A DNA stretch of 64,000 nucleotides, taken from NCBI GenBank assembly GCA_026120035.1, contig JALRME010000018.1, positions 310,001-374,000 on the forward strand, written 5' to 3'. A program made the translations under genes and the position numbers. This DNA comes from Coleophoma eucalyptorum. Taxonomy: Eukaryota; Ascomycota; Leotiomycetes; Helotiales; Dermateaceae. Below, piece after piece: positions 1 to 11,647 of this stretch. Position 1 is the stretch's first letter. Each line of letters begins with the position of its first letter. The notes under the pieces are model-generated. The model was not told the origin of the DNA, searched no databases, and was given only the letters and a program-made list of their open reading frames with translations.

Positions 1-486
1 GACACGTATTCGGAAATGAGTCTCGTGGCCACATATGCCCGGTTACATCAGATACAAACGAATTATAGGCATGCCCACCAAGCCCGTGGATAAAATAAAG
101 ACTGCTTGTGATTAGTGTTTAATCAAAACGGAGGGTAAGAACCGAAGCACTTACTCGAACTGTGGATTCTCATGCTCGGCGAGAATAGTTGATCCATAGA
201 ACTTGATGTTGACCTGGACCTTGGCATGTTCCCCACCTCCATGCATAGGATAAATTTCCTGCTCATTAAGCTTGTGTACAGCCGCTTTTGAAATTGTTTC
301 GTTCTTGAAGCTAATAGTGGTGCAAAGACGATTCTCGGCGGACTTTTGTGGGTCGAGTACTAAGGAATGCACCTTGAAAACTTGGCTCCTGAATCGTGCC
401 TGGACAAAAGCCTCTAGATCTTCCTTTCGTGTTGAACTTGGCAGATTACGAACCGCAACCGCGGACATCAACGGTTGCTCAGCCAT
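1..486 (-). CDS. NLR-like protein, N-terminal part (RRM-like segment plus alpha/beta-hydrolase domain), 3' truncated by window edge
   Basis: Exon 1 spans 486-155 and exon 2 runs 101-1 and off the left edge; the 53 bp intron (154-102) has GTAAGT and CAG borders. Exon 1 begins with an RRM-like beta-alpha-beta pattern (VAVRNLPSSTRKEDLEAFVQ) followed by a hydrophilic stretch ending EHENPQFD. After splicing the frame continues into LYFIHGLGGHAY and MWPRDSFPNT. This HGLGGH...WPRD signature marks the DUF676/SesB-like alpha/beta-hydrolase domain that opens many fungal NLR (NACHT or NB-ARC) proteins. The domain may act in heterokaryon incompatibility or innate immunity in the cytoplasm. The nucleotide-binding and repeat domains would lie outside the window, so the NLR assignment is inference; a stand-alone SERAC1-like hydrolase is possible. 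Confidence 0.75.
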
Positions 487-1165
487 GTAATTTAGAGTGT
501 GGGATTTATGTAACTATGCGCGAGTAACGAAGACTTGGAAGACTGGAGAGGGAGATCAGAGGGAAATAAACCGCCCAAGCTTTGCAGAGCCTCATCTGTA
601 AACAGGCATAAGCCACTCTCGTTGTGTCAGATTCATATTCTTCTGCCTTTTTGGACACCGATATAGTATTTTCTGATTGGTCCAATGATTAGCAGGCTCA
701 GCCAGCCATAGAGTGGTAAGCGGTATACAGTTGTTATTCCTTTTCCCATGCCGAAATAGGGTTTACAATAACGCAGCCCACCCAAAGCAGTCTCGGTCTC
801 CGATTTGCATGTGCCCAAAAAGCGCAACTCGGGGGTTGAGAGACACAAAGATAAGAATCAAGCAACTTGCAAGTTAATTCAGACTCGAAAAGTCGTCAAG
901 TGCTCTTCCCGCAAATAGGAAATAGGCATTGCATAAGTCGAAATGGCAACAACCTTTGAAGTGGCGAAGGCGACAGGCAAATGCGCCTTCGATACGCCTT
1001 CGATGTGCCTTCCCATCAGTATCGATGTGAGCCTTACACAGCCGCCACTTCTGAACCCTTAGAACACAGCAAGCTTCGATGGCTCGAAGGTGTATAAAAT
1101 CGAGAGATCTCTAAAACTAAATCACCCATTTCAAAACATACCAAATAACTGAGTTTGTTGTTACA
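487..1165. other. Intergenic, shared 5' region of divergent genes
   Basis: Separates the divergent NLR-like gene and the esterase. Contains short repeats of GCCTTCGAT around 985-1010 and a TATAAAA near 1093. No credible coding sequence seen. Confidence 0.6.
1093..1099 (+). promoter_or_regulatory. TATA box of the esterase gene
   Basis: TATAAAA lies 67 bp upstream of the ATG at 1166, a usual fungal spacing for a short 5' leader. No other element was assigned. Confidence 0.45.
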
Positions 1166-2224
1166 ATGTATCCACTTTCTAGGAGCACAACGTCTGTTTC
1201 GACTTTGACGTTAGGGAAACAGACTCAGCCTTATCTGGAGCCTCGATTTCATCTTCGGATCGCATATTTTATTAGCATATGGTCGTTGAAGGCAGTCCTT
1301 ACTATTGGACTAAAGGCCAGCCGATTCTTTCACAAGAGAAATCCCGATCTTCTTAACCCTATGATAAAATGCTATCCTATACGGCCGAAGCTCAAGAACC
1401 GTATTTTCCGCCCCCCTGGATTAACAAAAGACAAACTTCCATTGTATCTTGATGTCCATGGAGGCGGTTGGGCTACGACAGATCCGGAGACGGATGATGA
1501 GTTCTGTTCGTTCCTTGCCAAACATTTCACCATGGTTGTCGTGTCTGTCAACTATACCAAATCACCAAGGAGCAAATTTCCTACTGCAATGAAAGATGTT
1601 GCTGCGATAGCAAACGCGATTATTCATGATGAGAGTTTGGATATTGACCCGTCGAAGGTCGCTATTGGAGGCTTTTCTGCGGGTGCCAATCTAGCCCTAG
1701 CAGCTTGCCAGACGGATGACTTACGAGGATTAGTTCAAGCTGCCGTCCCTTTCTACCCAGTGTTGGACTTATCGGAAACAAAGACAACGAAACTTGAACG
1801 GCGTTCGAAATATAATGGGTCTGATTTATTAGCTTCCAGCGGCGAATTTCTCTGCTGGGGATATTTACCACATGGCATAGATCTCCAAAATCCTTTGATA
1901 TCGCCGAGCTATGCGAATCCGGGTGACCTTCCCAGGAATGTATATTTTATAGGAGCAGAGTACGATATGCTTTGCTACGAGGCTAAAGCAATGGCTTGCT
2001 CGCTTGCGGGAGGTCGATATAATAGCTTAGGAGTAAGCCAGTCTATGACAAGGCTTGCCGAGTGGAAACATGGTGGGATTAGGTGGGAGTGTGCTCGTGG
2101 GAGAAAACATGCATTTACCCATATTACGCAGAAAAGGCAGAAGGAAAAGGAAAGGATTAAATTCTGTGAAGGGTTATACAGTCGGGTTGGAGATTGGCTG
2201 TTACAGGATGTATGGGGTTGTTAG
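1166..2224 (+). CDS. Alpha/beta-hydrolase (HSL-type esterase/lipase)
   Basis: A single-exon 352-residue protein. It carries the hormone-sensitive-lipase family oxyanion motif HGGG (residues 98-101), the nucleophile elbow GFSAG (169-173, Ser171), a plausible Asp267 in GAEYD and His315 in GRKHAF, so the catalytic triad looks complete. The family hydrolyses short to medium acyl or acetyl esters; the natural substrate cannot be read from sequence. Residues about 28-50 form a hydrophobic helix that may anchor it to a membrane. A TATA box lies 67 bp before the chosen ATG. Similar genes occur as deacetylases in secondary-metabolite clusters, but nothing here ties it to one. Confidence 0.88.
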   Translation: MYPLSRSTTSVSTLTLGKQTQPYLEPRFHLRIAYFISIWSLKAVLTIGLKASRFFHKRNPDLLNPMIKCYPIRPKLKNRIFRPPGLTKDKLPLYLDVHGGGWATTDPETDDEFCSFLAKHFTMVVVSVNYTKSPRSKFPTAMKDVAAIANAIIHDESLDIDPSKVAIGGFSAGANLALAACQTDDLRGLVQAAVPFYPVLDLSETKTTKLERRSKYNGSDLLASSGEFLCWGYLPHGIDLQNPLISPSYANPGDLPRNVYFIGAEYDMLCYEAKAMACSLAGGRYNSLGVSQSMTRLAEWKHGGIRWECARGRKHAFTHITQKRQKEKERIKFCEGLYSRVGDWLLQDVWGC

Positions 2225-3831
2225 GTTAAAATAAAGCGGAAGTCAGTATATAAGGACTTCTAAGCTCCCATATCAATAATATCATAGCTCCTAGAATATA
2301 TTTAGCGGTAAAAGATAATTTTACAGGAAAATGATCCTAGGGGAAAGTCCCTGTGAGACTCTGACTCCAGGATAGAACAGGTCTTAGGAAAATGGAGACT
2401 ATTATGGGGGTGACGAAAATGCCGGAGAGACCATAGCGCAAGCGGGATGTACTGTGTATATAAGTTCTCGTTCCCTTGGATCGGCACTGCGATTTTCACG
2501 TAGCTATATCTCGAAGCTAGTGTTTTGAAACAGCGTCTATGCCCTCTTAAAACAGCAATCTAGACCATACAAACTTGACTTTTGTAGGATTCTGAAGGCC
2601 CTGGGACCTCTGGGCTGCAAATCACGTGACATTATTTACCTGACACGACCATAAAGACGGTAGGAGATGACGGTATTGTGAATAACCTCGTAGGTTCCCC
2701 TTCACCTTCTTCTTTCATTGTACCTAGATTCTTGTCAATAACAATTAATTGACTTTTTGTAACTCGATCGGTTCTCGTGATACTTAAAACATAGGCTACA
2801 AAAACGCCAATCAAACTATTATCCTTTCTCAACTGGGCCGTGAGCGTCGGAAATAGGGAATAGTCAATGGAAATCGTACGGCATCTCCCTCCATAAAAAG
2901 TCCACCTTCAGTGTGTTTGCTGTATGTGTATAAAGTCACTGTTCCCAGCTGAAGGGAAAGGCGTGAAAGATGAGACGAGAATCCTTCCATACAAAAGGCC
3001 ATCACGAATGTCACGAGCCGAGAAGTGAACAGTGCTGCTGGAAGGGTTTCAAAGGTGTTTGGAAAGCGCAATGCTATGCGGTGTCATCGGTGCAATTGAT
3101 CTGATGGGGTACTCCAGAGCAGGGAGATCTGCTGTGCAATTTGATTAAGGAGCAACTTTTGACACGCACCACATACTTGCTCGTCCGAATTCTTTGCAGG
3201 GCGACGCGTCTTGGCCCCAGTCAGGTGACCAAGATCGTCTCGCCATTCTTGACGGGGAGAGCTTGGAGCACTCAGTGATCGAGCAACTGCAGTCGCCTTC
3301 ATTTCGTGACCACTTCACTTCCATTTGCGCACCGAAACTGTTTCGGATATCTATAGACCCATCATCAGGATGCCTCTACCACGCGTCAATCAACATGCTG
3401 TGCTGCTGTATTCTCTGTGTGGCCTCTCCGATCTGCATCTCCGCACCTGTGAAGCGCCAACATGAGATAAGCATGAGCTTTATGGACCCCTGTCGACAGG
3501 GTTCTGTGATTTATCCGGAGGTCCCAGCTCTGTGCATCCTGGCCATATCTTTGTCGTGTCTTCCATCCCAAAAGAAGGGACGGTCTTCCCTTTGACTTTT
3601 CTTTTTCCTACACCCTTCTAGAAGACTATGATACGCCCAGGAAACATCCAGAGAACACCGAAAGCATTCCTGCAATTCATGTAAACAGCCCATTGACAAT
3701 AAGCAATAAGACCTCCAAATCTACATTCGTTCGGTCTTATTCCAGATTGGAATCTGTAATAGGAATCACGCCATCCATCATAGCCAAGACATAATTTATT
3801 TCTAGTACAGATTGTACAGCCTCGAATAATC
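2225..3831. other. Gene-free intergenic stretch
   Basis: Only short overlapping ORFs in all frames, none with a recognisable motif or supporting splice structure. Probably the 3' region of the esterase and the 5' leader/promoter of the lipid kinase. Confidence 0.5.
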
Positions 3832-5502
3832 ATGGCACCGCAAGAGCCGTCCGTTTCCGAGTCTTTGGCTGCATTAGGTGTTGAGAATCCGACCGTGGAT
3901 GGTTTATTTGATATCGAATCGACTCTGTTCATCAGCGACTCTACCTCCTTCACTCTGAGTCCAAAGTCACTCATTATCCGAGGTTGGTTGACAGTATTAT
4001 ATCGTGAAACTCTACTGACCTTTTATAGCAAGTGATGGTGCGAAAAAGAGTGACAAGAAGAGCGCCAAGCCTGTTGGCCAGTCTTCGCGGCGCTCTGTAA
4101 CTCTTGATGCAGCTGCATACTCGGAACCCATGGGTGCCGCTAACACACGTGCTATTGCATTGCACAATATCCTATGGGCTGAGACAACAGAATCTGAGCT
4201 CATCATTCACTATGCTAAACAAAACTCCAAGATCGGCGTCGAAGCTGCAGTTTTAAAATTTGAACATGAGGATCGTGACCGTACCGACTCCTGGATTGAG
4301 AGATTACTTGAACGGGCATATGGTAAGGCCCAACGGCAAAAACGAGTCAAGGTCCTCATCAATCCAAAGAGTGGAAAAGGTGCAGCAGAGAAAATCTACA
4401 ATCGCTATGTTTTACCAATGTTCGATGCTGCTAGATTAGACCTTGATGTCACAGTCACGAAACATCAGGGTGAAGCCAGCGAGATTGCTGAAAGCATTGA
4501 CATCGAAGCATACGATATAATCGTTTGTTGTTCTGGAGATGGGCTGCCGCACGAAGTTGTTAATGGTCTTGGACGGCGAAAGGATGCCACACACGCTCTA
4601 GCGAAGTTAGCCATCTCACACATCCCTTGCGGCTCAGGAAATGCAATGCATTGCAATCTTAACGGGAATATTGGTAGTCCCAGCGTAGCAGCAGTATCTA
4701 TCGTCAAGGGAATCAGGACGCCACTTGACTTGATTTCAATCACGCAAGGAGACACTCGATACTTGTCATTCCTATCCCAAGCCCTCGGTATTGTGGCCGA
4801 ATTTGACCTTGCTACTGAACATCTACGGTGGATGGGTGGTACGGCAAGATTCACTTATGGATTCCTAGTCAGGGCCATACAGAAGAAGATATATCCTTGT
4901 GACATTGCTGTCAAAGTGGTTGTCGACAACAAGGAGGATATCAAAGAACACTATCGCCAACAGGCGAGCAAAGCGCTCACTAATCCGGAGTTTGTAAGAG
5001 ATGAAAGCGATAGTGAGAGCGGATTGCCGGCGTTGAAGTATGGAACCGTTAAAGATACGGTTCCAGAAGATTGGGAGATTGTTTCGCATGACAAGATGAG
5101 CTCATTTTATTGCGGTAACGTAGGTGATATCTGGGACGTCCCAAAAGGTTAATACTGACCAATGCATAGATGTCCTGGATGGCAACGGATGTCAATTATT
5201 TTCCAGCAGCGCTACCGAATGATGGGTGCATGGATCTGGTTACGATAGGCGGCGATATTAGTCGCGTCTCAGCCTTAGGACTACTACCGGCTGTTGAAAA
5301 TGGAAAGTTCTTTGGTTTGCCTCATGTGTCCTATCGAAAGGTCCATGCTTATCGGATCACGCCGAAGCACCAAGCCGATGGGTACATCAGTATCGACGGC
5401 GAGCGTGTGCCTTTCGAGCCATTTCAGGCTGAAGTACATAGAGGGCTTGGGACAGTGCTTACCAAGAATGGTTGTTTGTATGAAGCCCCAGGGCCACAGT
5501 AA
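3832..5502 (+). CDS. Sphingoid long-chain base kinase (LCB4/5-like, DAGK_cat family)
   Basis: Three exons (3832-3982, 4029-5119, 5170-5502) give 524 residues. The introns of 46 and 50 bp are supported by the frame joining FYCGN directly to MSWMATDVNYF. The protein has the lipid-kinase catalytic motifs VLINPKSGKG (about 159-168), CSGDGLPHEVVNG (about 218-230) and IPCGSGNAM, the three nucleotide-binding signatures of sphingosine/diacylglycerol kinases, and the conserved FFPAALPNDG-type segment near the C-terminus. It should phosphorylate sphinganine, phytosphingosine or sphingosine at internal membranes, controlling long-chain-base phosphate levels. A single housekeeping-type copy with a normal domain order; the length suits a compact fungal LCB kinase. 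Ceramide kinase is the main alternative. Confidence 0.93.
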
Positions 5503-6132
5503 TGTTTATAAAGGAATATACCCAGGGAATACTTAGCATTGTTGAACGAATTAGAACATTTCCCACTGCCGGCGAATGGTGCATAATACATCGGCTTGTT
5601 TTGAACTTTATCGATCAAAAAAAGTGCGCAATAGCCTTGGAAGTCCAGAACAAAGGCGTTCAAAGGCCAACAGCACGAGCAACTCTTACAACTACATGTA
5701 TCCCAGTAGCTTGACCTAAGATAGTTAAGCTGTAAAGTAAGATAGAGTCGGAAAGAAAGGCGGTCGGCTGAAGAAACGGCCGAGCGGTGTAAGTGCCAAA
5801 ATCGAACGGCACGTGACCCAGATCACGCATCTTCCCGTCCATCTTGCGTCCGAAAAGTTCTCAGGGGAATCCACTTGCTGTAATCACGCGCGCCAGAGGA
5901 GCATCGACTTACCCAAGCTCAAGCTGCCGCTGAGTATCATGTCACTGTATCTCCAGAGATGCTTTGAACCTCTGGGTGGGATACTTCTGGCTTCGAACTC
6001 GTACTTGCATGAGTCATCGCCACTATCGCCTGAAAGCATTGAGAGTGCCTCCGTTATCGCGGAGATCGTCTACACTGCTAGAGAGGTACTCGACTAGTCT
6101 ACCATCCTCCAACATATATATATGTCTTCGCA
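5503..6132. other. Intergenic region upstream of Zn2Cys6 gene
   Basis: Holds a run of TATATATATG just before the regulator start and several unconvincing short ORFs. A 94-residue plus-strand ORF at 5813-6097 has no recognisable motif. Confidence 0.45.
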
Positions 6133-8514
6133 ATGGCATCGCTACCCACCCCACGCCATCCTGCTGCTCTGCCTCGCCGCCGAAATGGGAAGGAATACGC
6201 CTGCGAGCCGTGCAGAAAATCTAAGGTACGTGGGATCCTAAGGTGGGAGGTGAGGTTCAGCGGGAATTCTGTAGATACAAGCACGTGAGCAAGTGCGCTC
6301 GATACTGTAGACACCCCGCTGGAGCCGATCCTCTCCCTTGCAGTAAAGCCATATAAGGCTGACCTATGAATTAAGATGCGATGCGATCATACTTTGCCAA
6401 CCTGCTTGAATTGTGAGCGGCGCAAGATTGTGGAAAGATGCATATATCTACCCGCACCTGAAACGCGGCCACATAATAAACGCTCCACGGGCTCTACGTC
6501 GTCCCTGGTATCTCCAATTCGAGATACTTCTCTTAATGACCAGTTGCCGGGACTAGAGCTTTTGAATGCTCCGGGCTCTAGTGACGAAGATAATGCAGAC
6601 GACGATGCTGCGATCTTAAAGCCTTCTTCCGGTTTCTTTGGGCCTACAAGTTTCTCAGCTGTCTTCCTAGATAGCATGGATGGTTTGGCCTCGGATGTTA
6701 CCAGTCCTTCCAAAGATGATGATCATGCTCACTTTCTGGAAGAAGTAAAAGTCAACGTATACCGAGCCAATGAAGAACAAGATGCTCATATGACGCTCGG
6801 CGTCAAAGTTCTTGGACGATTACCGGACCAGGCGACATGTCAAAGAATTGTCGAGGTCTATGCAGGAAAGAATAAATATGGAATGGACAAGAGCTTTCAC
6901 AAGCCTGCATTGATTCATTGTATGGCATCACTTTGGTCAACATTTGGAGTTGCCTTGAAATCACCGAGAAATCAGCGCAACATCAAAGAGATGGCCAAAA
7001 TCTTGACGCGCAACACAAAATCTATCTTGCGGGACACTGAGGATGGTGCATCATGGCTTGCATCAATATCTGGGTGGAAGGTCCGCTGGGAAATGATAGG
7101 GATTTTATTTGCAACGCTTGGCAATACAGCGTTGAGTATCCTGGAGACCGATCCTTTCTGGGCAACACAACCAGGTTCCCGCAAATCTCGAATTCAGTTT
7201 GCCTCAGAAATGGTTCAGTGTTCAAATTGGTGTATTCAACTTAGTTCGCAGAAGGATAACATCAATTACTTGATGATTAGCCTTCTCTTCAAGCGAACGA
7301 TTTTGGAGAGTCAGTGTACTGGGGATACTAGTAAGTTGATGAAATCAAACCACTTATTGTTTAACGCGATATTGACCTTTCATAGGCCTGGTTCTTTGGA
7401 GACAACACGGAGACCTAATAGCAGCAACCACTGGACTAGGACTCCATCGAGCGCAGGATCTCGCTGCGCCTGTTACAATATCATCTGAAATGAGAAGGCG
7501 CATATGGCTGGTTGTTTTTGCTGTTGACAAAACACTCGCGACATTTACTGGAAGGCCTCCCGGACTAAGTCACCGTTACATGTCATGTCCTATGCCTCTG
7601 GACCTTAGTGACGATATCCTGCTTGCTCCTAGAGAGGAGATCGAGAAGGCTATTAGCGAGTTGGATTCTAATGGATGGAATACTAAAGGCGAGCTGTATA
7701 CAGCTACTAACTTGAGAGCGAACATGGTACATGCGCTCATATCGAGTGAGATTCTCGAGATTGCACTTGGAAACAGCTCTCAATATTCGGACGAGCGACT
7801 TATGTAAGTGAGCATATAGTATTGCATTTGCAAAAGCTAACAATTACCAGAGACCTCAAGATCCGAAATGAGCAAACCTTGAACTCATACCCACCGTGGT
7901 TGCATTACAGCAAAGACTCTGCCAACCCGCACTATCTACAATGGACAAGACTGTCATTACGTTTTAGATATCTGAACTGTTGTCTTCTCCTCGAACAATT
8001 ATGGACAAAGAGAGGCCATGCAGATAAACAACCCTTATTAGATGTTGCTCGGGAAATGCTCGAGCTTACCGTTTTCATGTGGACAGAGAGAGACCAATTT
8101 CGAGACCGACACTACGACTACGACTTTATGATCATGTTCTACGGAATCCCCGCCGCGGGCGTCATTTGTGTTGAGCTACTTCGACAAATGAAACAGTCAG
8201 CTCCCTCACACTTACACGTCCCGCGTTCAGAAGTTATACCCAACCTCAGCTTACTTGTCGGCTTTTTGGACTGGGTGCAACCAACAGCCGCTAATAAGCA
8301 ATTGTGTATAAGAATGAGGGCAGTGATCAAGGGTATTCTAGATCGTATTTTAGATGCTCCTCCCGCATTAGAGATTGTGCCCGCCCTTGAGCACTTTGAT
8401 ATCGCCCAGATGGATGTCGATGATCTTAAATGGCTGGATTCGATTGATTGGACAAGGGGTCCATTTGTAGATCTTGGTATGGACGGATTAGATAGTTATG
8501 CGAATTTTTCTTGA
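6133..8514 (+). CDS. Zn2Cys6 transcription factor with fungal-specific TF domain
   Basis: Four exons (6133-6225, 6376-7330, 7386-7803, 7851-8514) encode 709 residues. The zinc cluster is split by the first intron and reads CEPCRKSK then MRCDHTLPTCLNC after splicing; its six cysteines lie at 24, 27, 34, 41, 44 and 53. A fungal_trans middle homology region follows, with the typical motifs WRQHGDLIAATTGLGLHR and MRRRIWLVVFAVDK, which only appear in frame once the 55 bp intron is removed. The family binds CGG-type half sites as dimers in the nucleus. Its target is unknown. It lies just upstream of the arylsulfotransferase-family gene, which is convergent with it. Confidence 0.92.
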
Positions 8515-8755
8515 GTAATTACATAGTGTTGAGTAATAGTTTTATCGCTGGATAGTCAGACATTTTGACACTATTTATGTCTTCCTGAGCACTGTGTGGT
8601 GAATACTTAAGTTGTCATTAGTTAACTGAAGTTGTGACTCCTTCAAGTATGTAATTCTTTGGAGCGCAAGCACTTCCGATACTTGCTGGTTGAGATCCAC
8701 TCTTGTATTAGGGGACTATAATTTGCTCCCATTGCATAAGCCTTCTTTTCTATGC

Positions 8756-10665
8756 TCACAATGATCCATTGAAGGCACCAACAACCCATTTAGGTCTCCT
8801 ATTCATCCTGCCAGCGTAAAAACCAATACTGAACAACCCAGCAACACCAACAATTATCGATAAGTACCGCCTATCAATTCGACACTTTGCAACCTCCTTG
8901 ACTTGTGGAGTAGGTTCTTTCACATTCATGAATTGTGGCGGTTTTTGGCCGTCGTTAAAATCAGACTCTGATGGCTGTTGATCAGCTTGGGCTGAACAGT
9001 GCCAAGTCTTGCACTGTGGCCGCAGCTTTTCAGATGGGATGACTGTCGTCTTCACAAGGGATGTTGCGAGAACTTTGTCATGCTTATCGACGGCTTCTAC
9101 ATATCCAGACGTGATATTTTGCAGCGCAAGGTATTGTGTCTCGAAATCCAGCTTTTCGACACTCCCGAGAAATTCTGGCCTCGTAGGGGAGCTATTCCCC
9201 ATCCCGTAGACTTTCCAACTCGATACCTCGGTGGCTCCATTCCAACTCATGTAGAAATAAGTAGATTCGGTTTCCGAGCGAGCATAGATATATATATCGG
9301 GGACGGTGTCTGGTTTGCCAATCCAACCATGTTTGATGGTCCGATACGTGGCTACCGTGTGACGTTCGAATTTCACATCCAAAACACGCTCCCCATCTGG
9401 CGCGAACTCACTAAATTGTGGAATTCCACCCCAGCTCACAAAAGCATTACCATTCTCAAGGAATCTTAGGCTTCCTTCATGTCGTGAAAGTCCACCGTTG
9501 AGCGGTGACCATTCTTTCAATACGCTCGCTTTCATCTCTTGCTTATTCAGTTCGAGCACCATGGCTACCGAGTCATAGCGTGTTTGTGTTGCTCCATTCC
9601 AGCCGTTGTTGAAAAGTGAAATCTGCTCCTTCTCGTTACCTTCTTCAAAGATTCGTACATCGTGCTGTGCCGAAAAGGTGAAATGTTCAAGTTCAAAGTC
9701 AGAATTAGCACCTCCTAATCTCCAGATGATTGATGAGTCCTTGTGGGAGACCCTGTATATTGTATCGGTATGTCTTGAGGAAATAAGATAATCTCCATTT
9801 TCGTACTTCTCAACCGAATTGATGTGGCTGAATCAAGTCAGCAAGATCCAACAGGGGATATGGAATGTCCTTACAAATAGTCCCACGGCTTCCAAGTCGA
9901 ACTTCCAACACCATGGAGTAGATTCATCTCCATGACTGATTCTTCGATAGGTACATGATCTAGCGAATTCCACTCAAAAAGTACTTTCCCCGTCTCAAGT
10001 TCGTATTCCCTAAATCTACAGTCGTACAACCAACCCAATCCAGCAGTATAACCCTTTGACGTGAGATCCGTTTGCACTGCAGTATACATAACCACAATAG
10101 CAACCCGTCCGTTATCGATCAGATGGAAATCATGTGCATCAAGTGAAGTTCCTTCCTTTCCCGCACTGATGGTGCGGTACAATTTGTATGACTCGTCAAG
10201 AAGAATGATCTGACCAGAGCCGTGGCCACGCTGCATCGACCCACGAAAGAAAGCAAGTCCCTGGGCAGTCGTGTTGAGCTGGACAACTTTGAAGTCCCAC
10301 GCCATGACATTACCAAACCCAGCATTGTAACCGGACCAGACAAGATTCTGCATTGTTAGCCACCTTTCGCTTTTCTTTCACACAGGTTCTTTTGGACCTA
10401 CACCAGCATTGTCGTAGATGAGCGGTGCAGATTGGTGTGGTCCAGTCCATGGAGCCACAAACCAGTATCCAGGAGCACATCGCTCCACCTCGTTTACACG
10501 AATATCAAAAGTAGGTATATTCAAGTCGGGTCTCTGGGAGAAAGTCACTTCTCTAGTTTAAGTGGCGAGCTCAGAGGTACTTACGGATAAAAAGGACAAC
10601 GCAGAAGCATATTGCCTGGGCATCCAACTCAGGAAGCACAGTTGAAAGAGCAGAATAATATTCAT
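8756..10665 (-). CDS. Secreted/membrane-anchored arylsulfotransferase (ASST)-family protein
   Basis: Four exons on the minus strand (10665-10585, 10533-10384, 10347-9875, 9827-8756) give 591 residues. Exon 1 is a signal peptide (MNIILLFQLCFLSWMPRQYA). The body shows family hallmarks: APGYWFVAPW, DAHDFHLIDNG, FHINSVEKYENGDYLISSRH and FTFSAQHDVRIF. These belong to the fungal Arylsulfotran_2 (PF14269) beta-propeller family. A C-terminal hydrophobic helix (YLSIIVGVAGLFSIGFYAG) close to the end predicts a single-pass anchor with the propeller outside or in the ER lumen. Bacterial ASST moves sulfate between phenols; for the fungal family no reaction is established. The middle intron is only 36 bp but is needed to bypass an in-frame stop. 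Confidence 0.88.
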
Positions 10666-11647
10666 GATCACATTCGAACAAACTTAAGGAAGCATCATGA
10701 CCGTGAAAACCCTTTCTACTTGAAGGTCCCCATCATGATGTATGGGGAGAATGAATTGTATAGCTTAGCGAGGGGCTGCAGCGACACTGAGAATGTACGA
10801 GGCATAAAGACCCCTTGTACTGTGAGACTCGAGCATCTTGGGAATGCAACATGTAAGACAGATTGTACGTCGGAATGTGCATTTCGAATTCAATGTTACA
10901 ACCCGCGTCTCCCACCATTTCTCGCATCTCGAGAGCGCGCTTGTTCGAACGCCTGAATGCTATCAAAATAGGGGTCTCTAACTTGCTTTGGGACCTCTAG
11001 CTAACCTTTTGTGCCAGTTTTTGATCTAAATGAGGGTATAAGTTATGTTGTTTCTCACCTCGATAGATAAGTTGTACGCCAAGTCTTGGCCTAGCAAGAC
11101 TTCAGATGGCTTCAGTCGGTTTTGCAATCACCAGATTTGGATTGGATTGACAAGTTTTATCGCGTGCACTAAACAAGGACTCTTGTTTGTGAACAGCTTT
11201 GTGCAGCTAGCTCCAGTGCCTCCCCGCCCGTGCCGATTAGCTGTGGGATTGTTGAATTCTGTTCCGTATCATCTATTTTCTTTGCTCTATGGTACAGTAA
11301 CGGTAGACGAATATTTTCTTTATTTTTATTAATTCACACCAAAATCATGCGCAGGATGTCCATTGGTATTCATTTGTATTAACTTGATCATATGGGATCA
11401 TATGGGATCAAATGGGTCCAGAACGCTCCAAGGCGCCCCGTCTCCTCCCCCACGGCATCTAACCCCGAATCTCGGATCGCGATAAGGGCGATTGCGGGAA
11501 AGTGACAAAACGAATGCAAAGGGAAGATAAAGCAATCTACACCTTCATGTTCTTCAATCCCTAGGGCCGCAAATGCATACCACGCCCTTCCATTGCTTCC
11601 CCAATGGAACTGCGCGCCAGCCGTAAACCTTCGAGAACCCTAGAGCC
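10666..11647. other. Intergenic stretch with a short tandem repeat
   Basis: Upstream regions of the divergent ASST-family gene and the next Zn2Cys6 regulator. It includes a 10-bp tandem repeat near 11386-11419. Short ORFs here have no family signature. Confidence 0.5.
11386..11419. repeat. Short tandem repeat, 10-bp unit
   Basis: Three slightly diverged copies of TATGGGATCA lie in tandem about 230 bp upstream of the regulator start. It could be a regulator binding array or simple slippage; no function is shown. Confidence 0.6.

Noticed and set aside
3194..3595. 133-codon plus-strand ORF upstream of the sphingoid-base kinase
   Set aside because: No family pattern, overlapped by equally long ORFs on the other strand; likely leader or intergenic DNA.
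10612..10956. 114-codon plus-strand ORF
   Set aside because: Overlaps the signal-peptide exon of the ASST-family gene on the opposite strand and has no motif.
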